NCBI RefSeq assembly: GCF_002532075.1
Contig: NZ_LYXE01000072.1
Span: 20,829 to 84,828 of the forward strand
Source of the DNA: Candidatus Chloroploca asiatica
Lineage (GTDB): Bacteria; Chloroflexota; Chloroflexia; Chloroflexales; Chloroflexaceae
DNA length: 64,000 nt
Reading direction: 5' to 3'
Numbering within the stretch: position 1 is the stretch's first letter; each line of letters opens with the position of its first letter. Under the pieces are notes generated by a model. That model did no database searches. It worked only from the letters and a program-made list of their open reading frames with translations, and had not been told where the DNA came from. Both the position numbers and the translations under genes were made by a program. Below are positions 27,232 through 35,673 of the stretch, in pieces.

Positions 27232-30053
27232 GATCGCCTCCGTTGGATCAGTTTTTCAACCTCGATCAAAATAAAGAGGAGCAAGCCCAGGCCCACACAG
27301 ATCAGCATGTCGTTGAGGGTCAAGGGTAGTAAACCAAGGAAAAGACCCAGTGGGCTAAAGAGGGCGAGCACCTGTAACCCGACCACCAGGATAATGATAC
27401 CCCACATGACACGATTCGAGAAGACCCCGATGGTGAGAATAGACTCGGTATTCGAGCGGGTCGCCAGGGCTTGAAAAACCTGCAAGAGGGTCAGGCTCAC
27501 CACCATCATCGTCTGCCATTGCGCCAGGCCGGCCTGGTAATACCAGAAACCCACCCCCAGGGCGAGCACGCCAATCACGCCCCCAACCCACGTCACCTGC
27601 CAACCCATACCACCCGCAAAGATGCCTTCGGTCGAAGAGTGGGGCGGGCGATGCATCACATGCCGCTCGGCAGGCTCCATGCCCATGCTCAAGCCGAGCA
27701 GTCCGTCCGTCATTAGGTTGAGCCAGAGCAACTGCAGGGGCAAGAGCGCGACGGCGGACTGCGTTGGCATACCTACGACAAAAAAGAGTAACGGCCAGAG
27801 CAGCATCACCAGCACTTTGCCGATATTGCCCGCGACCGCGAACTTGACAAAGCGGCGCAGATTATCATAGATCACTCGACCTTCTTCGACGGCAGCAACG
27901 ATCGTGGCAAAGTTGTCGTCGCGCAGCACCATCGCCGACGCTTCTTTGGAGACATCGGTGCCAGTGATGCCCATGGCCACGCCGATATCGGCTTTTTTCA
28001 AGGCTGGCGCGTCGTTGACTCCGTCGCCCGTCATCGCAACAACGTGCCCCTGGCGTTGCAGTGAGGCGACAATCCTGAGTTTGTGCTCGGGGCTGACCCG
28101 TGCAAAGACGGCGGTCGAGGCCGTCGCTTGCACAAGTTGCGCATCACTCATCGCGCTCAGTTCGCTACCGGTGACGACGGTTTCGTCAGTGGCAATGCCA
28201 AGCGTCCGCGCAATATAGCTCGCGGTCAACGGATGGTCACCGGTAATCATCACTGGCCGAATACCAGCCTCGCGGCAGGTTGCAACGGCTGCACGCACCT
28301 CGGCGCGCGGTGGGTCGATCATGCCAAGAAGACCGAGGAAGATCAAATCGCGCTCGACCTCGTGGATCCGTTCGGTCGAAGCGAGAGGTCGAAAAGCCAC
28401 CCCGAGTACCCGGATCCCATTGCGGGCCAGCCGTTCATTATCGGTCAAAATCGCCTGACGCCACGTCTCGGTCAGCGGCTCAGGCCCACCTTCAGTCCAG
28501 ACCTGACTTGTGATTTCCAGCAAGCCATCGGCAGCCCCTTTGGTCACCGCAATATAGGCCATCTCAGGCGCATACCCCTCAACGCCCCAAATCGCACCAA
28601 GGTGGGCCTCAATCATCTTCTGGGGGCGGTAATGAACCGTGGTCATGCGCTTGCGGTCGCTATCAAAGGGCAACTCGGCGACTCGAGGCATCGCATGCTC
28701 AAGATCATGCTTGAGCAACTGACCATTGGCAGCCGCCACCAGCAACGAGCTCTCAGTTGGATCACCCACCAGTTTATACTGATCCGTAGCGGGATCAAGG
28801 CTCAGCGTTGCATCATTGCAGAGCGCTGCTCCGGCAAGCAAGAGCGCCGAGCCGACAGGTTTCTGGGTGCGCAGTTCCTGCATAGCCGCATCAGGATTCA
28901 AGAGCGCAACTGGGCCGTGGTGACCATTCTTTAGCTCAACCAGCATCCCCGGCAGCACGACCATTGTCACGGTCATCCGGTTCTCGGTGAGCGTCCCGGT
29001 CTTATCCGAACAAATCGTCGTCACCGAGCCAAGCGTCTCCACCGCAGGCAACTTGCGAATCAGCGCATTGCGTTTGAGCATCCGCTGGGCACCAAGCGCC
29101 AGCGTAAACGTGACCACAGCCGGCAGACCCTCGGGGATCACCGCGACGGCCAGCGAGACGGCGGTAAGCAGCATGATCGTCACCTGCTCACCCATCCAGA
29201 GGCCAATACCAAAAATAAGCACCGCCACAATCACGCCCGCAACGGCCAGTTGCTTGCCAACCATATCGAGGCGCACCTGAAGTGGCGTTGCCTCGTGAGG
29301 TACGGCCTGCAGCAGATCGGCAATCGTGCCAAGCTCGGTCTGCATACCCGTTGCCACCACCAGCGCACTCCCCCGACCATAGGTCACCGTCGTACCAAGG
29401 TAGGCCATATTGCGACGATCCGCGAGGGGCACCTCGGCGCGGGTCAGCGCTTCGGTAACTTTCTCAACCGGTTCCGACTCACCAGTAAGGGCCGACTCTT
29501 GAATGCGCAGGTTAATGCTCTCGATAATGCGCACATCGGCGGGCACCAGATTGCCCGCTTCGAGCACGATCACATCGCCGGGCACCAGTTCACGTGCGGG
29601 CAACTCAAGCAGTTTGCCATTGCGATAGGCACGCACACTGGGCACAGCAAGTTTCTTGAGCGCTGCAATCGCCTTCTCGGCGCGGTACTCTTGAAAAAAG
29701 CCGAGCACCGCAAAGAGCACCACAATCGCCAGAATCGCCCCCGCCTCAAGGAATTTGCCAAGGAAGAGCGAAAGCACCGACGCAGCAATCAGGATCAGCA
29801 CCATCACATTGGTAAACTGTTCCCACAGGATCCTGGCGGGATGCTTACCTCCGTGTTCAATTAATTCATTGGCACCATACTGCGTCAGACGAACCTGAGC
29901 TTCGCCCTGATCCAGGCCCGTGGAGGCACTTGTCAACCGTTGCAGCGCAACCTTGGGCGGCAGCGCATACCAGGCCACCGCCTGTGGCGTCGCAGACAGT
30001 GTTTCATTGGCAGGATCACGCTGCTCAGGTGAAGAAGGGAGCGTAACTTTCAT
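27228..30053 (-). CDS. P-type cation (Ca2+) ATPase
   Basis: The 941-residue P2A-type pump has an N-terminal cation-ATPase domain (YGANELIEHGGKHP) and the TGESEPV actuator loop. The M4 motif VIPEGLP is present, as are the phosphorylation site CSDKTGTLTEN and the hinge TGDGVNDAPALKKADIG. Ten membrane segments are expected. PEGLP and the overall form fit SERCA/PMR-like Ca2+ (or Mn2+) export; the ion cannot be proved from the sequence. The leader contains a terminator-like hairpin (30103-30132). Confidence 0.92.
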   Translation of the reverse strand: MKVTLPSSPEQRDPANETLSATPQAVAWYALPPKVALQRLTSASTGLDQGEAQVRLTQYGANELIEHGGKHPARILWEQFTNVMVLILIAASVLSLFLGKFLEAGAILAIVVLFAVLGFFQEYRAEKAIAALKKLAVPSVRAYRNGKLLELPARELVPGDVIVLEAGNLVPADVRIIESINLRIQESALTGESEPVEKVTEALTRAEVPLADRRNMAYLGTTVTYGRGSALVVATGMQTELGTIADLLQAVPHEATPLQVRLDMVGKQLAVAGVIVAVLIFGIGLWMGEQVTIMLLTAVSLAVAVIPEGLPAVVTFTLALGAQRMLKRNALIRKLPAVETLGSVTTICSDKTGTLTENRMTVTMVVLPGMLVELKNGHHGPVALLNPDAAMQELRTQKPVGSALLLAGAALCNDATLSLDPATDQYKLVGDPTESSLLVAAANGQLLKHDLEHAMPRVAELPFDSDRKRMTTVHYRPQKMIEAHLGAIWGVEGYAPEMAYIAVTKGAADGLLEITSQVWTEGGPEPLTETWRQAILTDNERLARNGIRVLGVAFRPLASTERIHEVERDLIFLGLLGMIDPPRAEVRAAVATCREAGIRPVMITGDHPLTASYIARTLGIATDETVVTGSELSAMSDAQLVQATASTAVFARVSPEHKLRIVASLQRQGHVVAMTGDGVNDAPALKKADIGVAMGITGTDVSKEASAMVLRDDNFATIVAAVEEGRVIYDNLRRFVKFAVAGNIGKVLVMLLWPLLFFVVGMPTQSAVALLPLQLLWLNLMTDGLLGLSMGMEPAERHVMHRPPHSSTEGIFAGGMGWQVTWVGGVIGVLALGVGFWYYQAGLAQWQTMMVVSLTLLQVFQALATRSNTESILTIGVFSNRVMWGIIILVVGLQVLALFSPLGLFLGLLPLTLNDMLICVGLGLLLFILIEVEKLIQRRRS

Positions 30054-30102
30054 TGGGGAACCTCATCACTACAGGTGATGGTGTGCAGAATCATGCACAA
30101 AA

Positions 30103-30132
30103 ACCACCACGATACCTTGTTATCGTGGTGGT
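30103..30132 (-). terminator. Hairpin with T-run in front of the Ca-ATPase gene
   Basis: On the minus strand ACCACCACGATA pairs with TATCGTGGTGGT and is followed by five T. It lies 50-80 bases upstream of the ATPase start. It either ends the transcript of the small gene upstream or works as an attenuator in the ATPase leader. Confidence 0.6.
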
Positions 30133-30313
30133 CTTGCCAATCGTGTTGAAACACGAATCGATTGCCGAGCGGGGGCACCGCTGTCTTGACGACAATCGAA
30201 CCTGCGAACAGGTGGCTACTCCCCAACCAGGATCTAACAGCCCTCATAGACAGTATACCTCATTGGATCATTGTTGATCTAGAGGCGAAGATCTTCACCA
30301 TACGTTATGGAAT

Positions 30314-30360
30314 CTTCTCTGCGGGGGATGCCAACTGCGTTGGCATCCCCCGCAGAGAAG
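30314..30360. terminator. Very stable palindrome behind a small minus-strand ORF
   Basis: CTTCTCTGCGGGGGATGCCAAC and its complement (22-base arms) enclose only TGC. It starts 17 bases beyond the stop of the 84-residue ORF. On the plus strand ATAATCTTTTT follows. Confidence 0.65.
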
Positions 30361-30377
30361 ATAATCTTTTTGACGGC

Positions 30378-30632
30378 TCAGGCAATCAGGCAGAGTGAAG
30401 CTTTATCAGGGCGCGGAGGTTTGCGTGCGCCTGAGAAGGTTGTGGCAAGTTCGAGTGACATATGATGGCCGGCGATATGGTGCAAAGTGGCATCATCAAC
30501 CAGCATTTGCTCGGGGCAACCCCGACGTGTAGCACGTTGATGCCGCCAGACACACAGATGGGCATAAATGGTCTGTTCGAGAACGACGGATGGCGAAGCA
30601 GTGGGCATCTGATAATGGGTAGCGATGGACAT
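30378..30632 (-). CDS. Small protein of unknown function
   Basis: An 84-residue frame with a fair ribosome site (GGGAG, six bases before ATG). It contains His/Cys-rich segments such as HLCVWRHQR and LHHIAGHHM. No family was recognised. Support comes from the ribosome site, the hairpin directly behind it and its isolated place in an otherwise empty 790-base gap. It could still be a chance frame. Confidence 0.4.
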   Translation of the reverse strand: MSIATHYQMPTASPSVVLEQTIYAHLCVWRHQRATRRGCPEQMLVDDATLHHIAGHHMSLELATTFSGARKPPRPDKASLCLIA

Positions 30633-30844
30633 AACAACTCCCTGGCCCTGTGAACGTCAGCGCACGATCCAGCGATCAGGGCTATGCTTTCACAGAGCTT
30701 CCACCAAGACGAAGTGTACAGTGAGTGAACCGTACCAACCCGCCAAAAGTTACGGGTCATAGCATGGGCAAAGCCGCATTTTGCCCCTCCTGTGTTTGTG
30801 GTACCATCCTTGATACAATGTTGCAAAACAGAAACGAGGAGACG

Positions 30845-31360
30845 ATGGGACACCAGGAACATGAAGCCCAGGCACAGCGCGAAGGCCCGCTAACGATTCG
30901 GTGTGGGGTGCTGACAATCAGCGATACGCGCACACCTGACAATGACACCAGTGGAAGCACCATTCGCACGGCACTCACTCAGGCAGGGCATGATGTGGTA
31001 AGATATAGCGTAGTTCCCGATGAACCTGACCAGATCATCACACTGGTACGCAGCTATGCCGCTGACGGTTGCAAGCTGATCATCACCAACGGTGGCACAG
31101 GCATTGCCCGTCGCGATAGTACGGTTGACGCCATTGACACGCTGCTCGAGAAACGTCTGCCAGGGTTTGGCGAGTTGTTTCGCATGCTTTCGTACGACGA
31201 TATCGGCGCGGCGGCAATGCTCTCACGGGCTATCGCGGGTGTCTATGGGGGGGCGCTGATCTTCTGTCTCCCTGGCTCAACTGCAGCCGTCAAGCTCGCG
31301 CTTGATAAGCTAATCATTCCACAGACAGCCCATCTGATCTGGGAGACAGTACGCCAGTGA
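30845..31360 (+). CDS. moaB: Molybdenum cofactor biosynthesis protein MoaB/MogA family
   Basis: The 171-residue protein has the MoaB/Mog signature: TISDTRTPDNDTSG near the N-terminus, TNGGTGIARRDSTVDAI, and the C-terminal FCLPGSTAAVKLALDKLI. The family adenylylates molybdopterin before metal insertion, although many MoaB proteins have no proven activity. GAGGAG supports the start at 30845; a longer frame from 30725 has no support. A V4R protein gene follows after 21 bases. Confidence 0.9.
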   Translation: MGHQEHEAQAQREGPLTIRCGVLTISDTRTPDNDTSGSTIRTALTQAGHDVVRYSVVPDEPDQIITLVRSYAADGCKLIITNGGTGIARRDSTVDAIDTLLEKRLPGFGELFRMLSYDDIGAAAMLSRAIAGVYGGALIFCLPGSTAAVKLALDKLIIPQTAHLIWETVRQ

Positions 31361-31381
31361 TGCGAAGGAGCACGCACGCCA

Positions 31382-32017
31382 ATGACCTCGGTAGATGCTT
31401 TTCGTAATATGCATTATCCTAATCGCATCGGTCGTCTCTGCTTTCTGTCATTGGAAGAGGTGATGGGCGAAAACGGGGTCAAGGCGTTGCTGCGCCTCGC
31501 CGATCTCCATCAATATATTGATGCGTATCCGCCCAATGACCTGAAACGCGAGTTCCCCTTCGAGGCTATTGCGGCCTATTCGGTGGCGCTTGGCACCATG
31601 TATGGGCCGCGTGGCGCACGTGGCCTAGAGTTACGGGCCGGGCGCGTCGCGTTTTCGTTGGGCCTTAAAGAGTTTGGGCCGTTGCTCGGGATGGCTGATC
31701 TGGCGCTCAAGTTGATGCCGGTCACCATGAAATTGAAGATTGTGCTCAATGCCACGGCCCAGACGTTCGACCGCTTCAGTGACCAGTCAAGCCATGTCGA
31801 AGAAGAGCGCGGCCAGTTTAGTTACCATATCACCCGCTGCTCGAATTGTCTTGACCGCCCCGAACCAGGGCCGGTCTTCTATATTGCCCGTGGCATCATT
31901 GAAGAGGCGACGTTCTGGGTCTCGGGTGGGCGTCATTTTGCCGTGGAACAGTGTAGTTGCATCGCTCAGGGCGCTCCATCGTGTCGTTTTACCATTAGCA
32001 AGGAGCCGCTTGAATAG
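31382..32017 (+). CDS. V4R domain protein (second copy in window)
   Basis: The 211-residue protein has an N-terminal helical region and a C-terminal V4R domain with [23 protein letters not shown] and [17 protein letters not shown]. The cysteines match the small-molecule-binding V4R family that includes BchJ. It differs clearly from the bchJ product at 2697-3308 and lacks the RIGPNSIIQ start. It may bind a tetrapyrrole or a hydrocarbon; this is inference. It lies between moaB and yidD on the same strand. Confidence 0.75.
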   Translation: MTSVDAFRNMHYPNRIGRLCFLSLEEVMGENGVKALLRLADLHQYIDAYPPNDLKREFPFEAIAAYSVALGTMYGPRGARGLELRAGRVAFSLGLKEFGPLLGMADLALKLMPVTMKLKIVLNATAQTFDRFSDQSSHVEEERGQFSYHITRCSNCLDRPEPGPVFYIARGIIEEATFWVSGGRHFAVEQCSCIAQGAPSCRFTISKEPLE

Positions 32018-32018
32018 T

Positions 32019-32231
32019 ATGATCCGCTGGTTATTGCTGAAATTGATTCGCTTTTATCAGCTCGCCATTTCACCGTGGCTTCCTCCAAGTTGCATCTATC
32101 AGCCAACCTGTTCGCAGTATGGCCTCGAGGCGATCAGCAAGTATGGTGCCGTACGTGGGGGCTGGATGGCAATCAAACGCATTTCGCGCTGCCACCCCTG
32201 GGGTCCAGGTGGGCACGATCCTGTCCCATAA
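32019..32231 (+). CDS. yidD: Membrane protein insertion efficiency factor YidD
   Basis: The 70-residue protein has the complete YidD pattern: [30 protein letters not shown] and [18 protein letters not shown]. YidD assists YidC-dependent insertion of membrane proteins. Its start follows the V4R stop by one base, so the two are coupled. The usual neighbours rpmH, rnpA and yidC are absent. Confidence 0.92.
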   Translation: MIRWLLLKLIRFYQLAISPWLPPSCIYQPTCSQYGLEAISKYGAVRGGWMAIKRISRCHPWGPGGHDPVP

Positions 32232-32407
32232 CCAGCAGAGACTGCAACTTTTGACCCAGGTCGTACGTCCTACTTTGTGACGGGAACCCTCCAACCAAAG
32301 TTGGGGCCCGCACTCTGTCGCATGAGCGATGCCCGTTGGCCATAGTTGTGCGATACTCTCTCTAGCACAATCAGCGACGGCGCATACGCGCCAGGGAAAG
32401 GTGTACG

Positions 32408-33079
32408 GTGGCTGAACCATCTCGTGAGTTGATTGCACAGGCCCAGCAGGGCGACCCGCAAGCCTTGACACAACTGGTGCTGACTCAGCAACATTATGTC
32501 TATAGCATTGCGATGAGTGTCCTGAAACATCCCGAGGATGCGGCCGATCTCACACAAGAGGCTTTTATCCGGCTGTTTCGGGCGCTGCCACAATATAATG
32601 GTGAGAGCAGGTTTACCACCTGGCTCTACCGGCTCGTCGTTAATCTGGGCCGCGATGAGTTGCGACGGCGCGGGCGGCAGGTACCTCTGACCCCACCCGC
32701 ACTCGAAGAAGACGAGGCTGACCAATTGGCAAGTGTGGCTGATGATGACCGCTGGACGAGTCCCGAGCAAGCCCTTGATTCGCAAGAGGTGCGCAGCCAG
32801 GTACGGCGTGCGCTTGATCAACTTGAAGAACACTATCGCCTGGTCTTAACGCTCTACTATTTCGATGATCTGAAGTATGCTGATATTTCCGAGATCCTCG
32901 ATATTCCGCTCAACACCGTCAAGAGCCATATTCGCCGGGGCAAGGATCGTCTGGCCGCCATCCTGGAAGCAGAAGAGCAACCCCCTCCTGCCCAGGCTGT
33001 GCCACGCCAGCCGCGCCATGATGCCGATGGCCCGCGAACAGGTGCGGTGCCGGTGCGTTTGATGTTTGGCGGTGCATAG
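32408..33079 (+). CDS. ECF-type RNA polymerase sigma factor
   Basis: The 223-residue protein has sigma region 2 (about 20-90: EDAADLTQEAFIRLFRALPQY and TWLYRLVVNLGRDELRR) and region 4 (about 130-185: LDQLEEHYRLVLTLYYFDDL, DIPLNTVKSHIRRGKDRL). The start is GTG 32408 with AAAGG upstream. A Pro-rich tail of about 35 residues follows region 4. The next gene, a membrane protein 10 bases downstream, is its probable partner. Confidence 0.9.
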   Translation: MAEPSRELIAQAQQGDPQALTQLVLTQQHYVYSIAMSVLKHPEDAADLTQEAFIRLFRALPQYNGESRFTTWLYRLVVNLGRDELRRRGRQVPLTPPALEEDEADQLASVADDDRWTSPEQALDSQEVRSQVRRALDQLEEHYRLVLTLYYFDDLKYADISEILDIPLNTVKSHIRRGKDRLAAILEAEEQPPPAQAVPRQPRHDADGPRTGAVPVRLMFGGA

Positions 33080-33089
33080 AGGTGAACAG

Positions 33090-33557
33090 ATGAACGATCT
33101 GATGAAAACTCCTTCCCGTGACCCTGACGACCGCCTCGATGCGGTGTTACGTCAAGAGTTGCACTGGGAAACGCCTCCCGAGGTCTCAGCACGCCTGCTG
33201 GCGCTGGTGCCTGGCAACCAGGTGCCCGCTCCGGCTGTGCCAGCACCGCCGCGTCCGCAGTCGTGGTATAGCATGCTCGTGCTGGTGTTGACGGCAGCGG
33301 CGGTTGGCCTGTCGCTGGGGGTTGCCTGGCAGTTTTATGGTACGGTTGGGGCTGAACTCGGGCTGATCGCGATGTTTGATCAGTTGCGCTACGCACCACT
33401 GATCGGGTTGCAACGGCTCTACGATGCGTTGCCTGCCTCGCGTCAGGTAGTAGCAATCCTGCTGGTGATCCGCGACCAGATCCATTGGCTCCTCCTGGCG
33501 ATTATGCTCTGGCTCGCTTTTGACCAGCAACCCCAACGTCAAACAGTACGGAATTGA
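33090..33557 (+). CDS. Membrane protein, candidate anti-sigma factor
   Basis: The 155-residue protein has a soluble N-terminal part of about 60 residues (DDRLDAVLRQELHWETPPEVSARLLALV) and two membrane segments (about 70-95 and 130-150). This layout and its place directly behind an ECF sigma gene suggest an anti-sigma factor. The HxxxCxxC zinc motif of the ZAS family is absent, so assignment rests on context. GAGGTGAAC precedes the start. Confidence 0.6.
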   Translation: MNDLMKTPSRDPDDRLDAVLRQELHWETPPEVSARLLALVPGNQVPAPAVPAPPRPQSWYSMLVLVLTAAAVGLSLGVAWQFYGTVGAELGLIAMFDQLRYAPLIGLQRLYDALPASRQVVAILLVIRDQIHWLLLAIMLWLAFDQQPQRQTVRN

Positions 33558-33572
33558 GTCGTAGCTCAACCA

Positions 33573-33602
33573 AAAAGGCCGCCCCCTTGGGGGCGGCCTT
33601 TT
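33573..33602. terminator. Rho-independent terminator
   Basis: AAAAGGCCGCCCCC/GGGGGCGGCCTTTT encloses TT and lies between the convergent membrane protein and decarboxylase genes. A- and T-tracts make it usable in both directions. Confidence 0.9.
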
Positions 33603-33632
33603 GATTGTTCGGATCTAGACGCACAAGGATGC

Positions 33633-35156
33633 TTATTCCATCTGGGCGCTCGCACGCGCCTGACGTGACGGGCGTTGCGCCAGACGCCGCCGTGCCATGA
33701 CGGGAACCGGCGTACGACGCTCGATCTCTAGCGGAACGGGGAAGCGTTGGGGTTGATAGCCAAGCAACTCCATGATTGACGCCTGATCCTGCTGCGGGAC
33801 ATACCGGGTCTGCAAGCGCCCATCAAGCTCGCTGATAATGACCCGCCCCGGCTCGGGGCTGAGGCAATGATGCGCCCCGCCACGCCCCGAGATCATCTGC
33901 TGATAGGCACCGACACCACAAATGGCAAGCACTAGGCCCGCCCCGGTGTCGGGCAACATCAACGGGGGAGCGTCGGGTCGCGGGTAGACATCGTCGCTAT
34001 CGCAAGTACGCCGCCCAGCCAGGCGCACCGGGCGCACCGGGCGATCCCAATCGGTCAAGGGAAAGATGACAAACTCCTGACCTTCGACCAGCAATGCATC
34101 GGGCAAGGTCACCATCATGCTTCCGTTGATCAGGTACCAGTCAGGCTCACCCGGCTGACCAGCTTTGACGGCCCCAACTTCGAGCAGGTAGACACTGTGC
34201 GTTGCCACCGTATAGCGGCCAAACTCACCAATCAGATCGGGCGGTGGAACATCGTAGGCGGCACAGGTCGCCTTGATTTCATGCATCAAACGCGTGAGAA
34301 AACCGGCATAATCAAACGCAAAATCGAGACGATAGCCAGCGGTTGGGATGCCACCACCGAAATTGAAATAGCGCAGACTCGGCACCCGACGGCGCAACCG
34401 ACAATAGCCAGCCACCGACTCGCGCAGCGTCGCCAGGAAATGCGCCTCGTCCTCGATCTGGCTCCCAACCATCGCATGGTAGAGCACAAGATCGTGCTGG
34501 CTGTTGGCGATCCGCTCAGCGGCAACCTCGATCTCCGCACTGGTCAAGCCAAAGCGATCATTGCCAGGATGACGGCCATCACGATTACCGGCGGCACGCT
34601 CACGCACGCCAAAGCGCAGCGGGGCCGACGTGTCGAGCAGCGCCTCTAGTTCGGCAAGATCATCGAGTACCGGGATCACATTGGTACAGCCATCAAGCCG
34701 CAGACCACGAATAGCCTCAAGATAGTTTGGTTCTTTCGAGCCATTGCAGCAGATCAAGCGATCAGTTGGCAGCAACCCCTGACGGTAGAGACTGCGCGCA
34801 ATGGTCACATCGGCCGCCGCCGATGTCTCATAGTGAACCCCAGCCCGCAACGCTGTCTCGACGGCCTCGGCAGCAAAATTGGCCTTGGTCGCATAGGCGT
34901 ACAGAAACCGACCGGGATAGGCACTGCTTGCCCGTGCCTGGGCCGCCCATGCTTGCATCCGGGAAACCTGAGTCGTAATCTGGGGCGTATAGACGACCTC
35001 TAAGGGAGCGCCATACTGCTGCGCCAGCACATTCAAATTGACCCGGCCACCCAACATAAGCTCGCCACGTTGACGCGTCATAAAACTAGTCAACGCACCA
35101 TCACCATCAAGATCGAACTGATTCTGAAGATAGGTGGTATATGTCTGCTGCTTCAA
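33633..35156 (-). CDS. Group IV PLP-dependent decarboxylase (arginine/ornithine/DAP type)
   Basis: The 507-residue alanine-racemase-fold decarboxylase has the PLP lysine in YAYATKANF near 90. ETSAAADVTIA, CCNGSKEPNYLEAI, the Gly-rich phosphate loop FNFGGGIPT and the C-terminal CGVGAYQ follow. The CCNGSKEPNY stretch resembles biosynthetic arginine decarboxylase (SpeA), but the protein is about 130 residues shorter than SpeA. The substrate could be arginine, ornithine or diaminopimelate. A polyamine role is the best guess. It is a single gene with a long leader. Confidence 0.75.
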   Translation of the reverse strand: MKQQTYTTYLQNQFDLDGDGALTSFMTRQRGELMLGGRVNLNVLAQQYGAPLEVVYTPQITTQVSRMQAWAAQARASSAYPGRFLYAYATKANFAAEAVETALRAGVHYETSAAADVTIARSLYRQGLLPTDRLICCNGSKEPNYLEAIRGLRLDGCTNVIPVLDDLAELEALLDTSAPLRFGVRERAAGNRDGRHPGNDRFGLTSAEIEVAAERIANSQHDLVLYHAMVGSQIEDEAHFLATLRESVAGYCRLRRRVPSLRYFNFGGGIPTAGYRLDFAFDYAGFLTRLMHEIKATCAAYDVPPPDLIGEFGRYTVATHSVYLLEVGAVKAGQPGEPDWYLINGSMMVTLPDALLVEGQEFVIFPLTDWDRPVRPVRLAGRRTCDSDDVYPRPDAPPLMLPDTGAGLVLAICGVGAYQQMISGRGGAHHCLSPEPGRVIISELDGRLQTRYVPQQDQASIMELLGYQPQRFPVPLEIERRTPVPVMARRRLAQRPSRQARASAQME

Positions 35157-35269
35157 TTGTACCAGAACCCTCCTTCGGGATAAAGATCAAGACGCAACGA
35201 GTCAGACCGTGGGGCATTCAGGCCCTCACGGCTTGCGAACAAGCATGGGAAACGACACAATGGGGAGGC

Positions 35270-35296
35270 AAAAAAAAACCCTGCACCAATGGCAGG
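35270..35296 (-). terminator. Terminator in front of the decarboxylase gene
   Basis: On the minus strand CCTGC/GCAGG is followed by nine T. A second hairpin, GAGGCGT/ACGCCTC, lies at 35311-35332. It may end the polysaccharide transcript from 38 kb or attenuate the decarboxylase, whose start is 110 bases further on. Confidence 0.6.
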
Positions 35297-35332
35297 AGTC
35301 GTTGGGGGGAGAGGCGTTCGTCAGGACGCCTC

Positions 35333-35673
35333 AGAAGCGCGTCATGACATTACCAGGGTAGGCAAAGAGGCCAGCCCCCAGCGATCTGCAGATCGGTGCG
35401 ATCAACTTTTTTATGCCGCACATTGGTGCGTACATTGTCACTACCGTCCATAGACCCTCACCATAGCCCACTCGGCACCCTGGAAACAGAAGAACCCACC
35501 GACACTGGTGATACTTCTCAGAGCGACATCCGTTTCGTGTTCGATGTTGCGTGTTGCGCAGTGCCGGGTGCCTTCCCGGAACGCGAAACCCGTCACCAAA
35601 ACGTAACGAGGGGCGCGAATAAACTGGCTGGTTGGCCCAGCCTTGTGAATTATACACCCATCAGTACCCTGTG
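35333..35673. other. Non-coding stretch behind the sugar transferase gene
   Basis: This 340-base stretch contains a GTTGC-GTGTTGC-type short repeat near 35545 and a small hairpin GCCGGG/CCCGGA near 35562-35580. The open frames here lack ribosome sites and known motifs. No gene or RNA is seen. Confidence 0.5.

Noticed and set aside
35331..35657. 108-codon minus-strand frame behind the sugar transferase
   Set aside because: No ribosome site, low-complexity repeat content and no recognisable domain.
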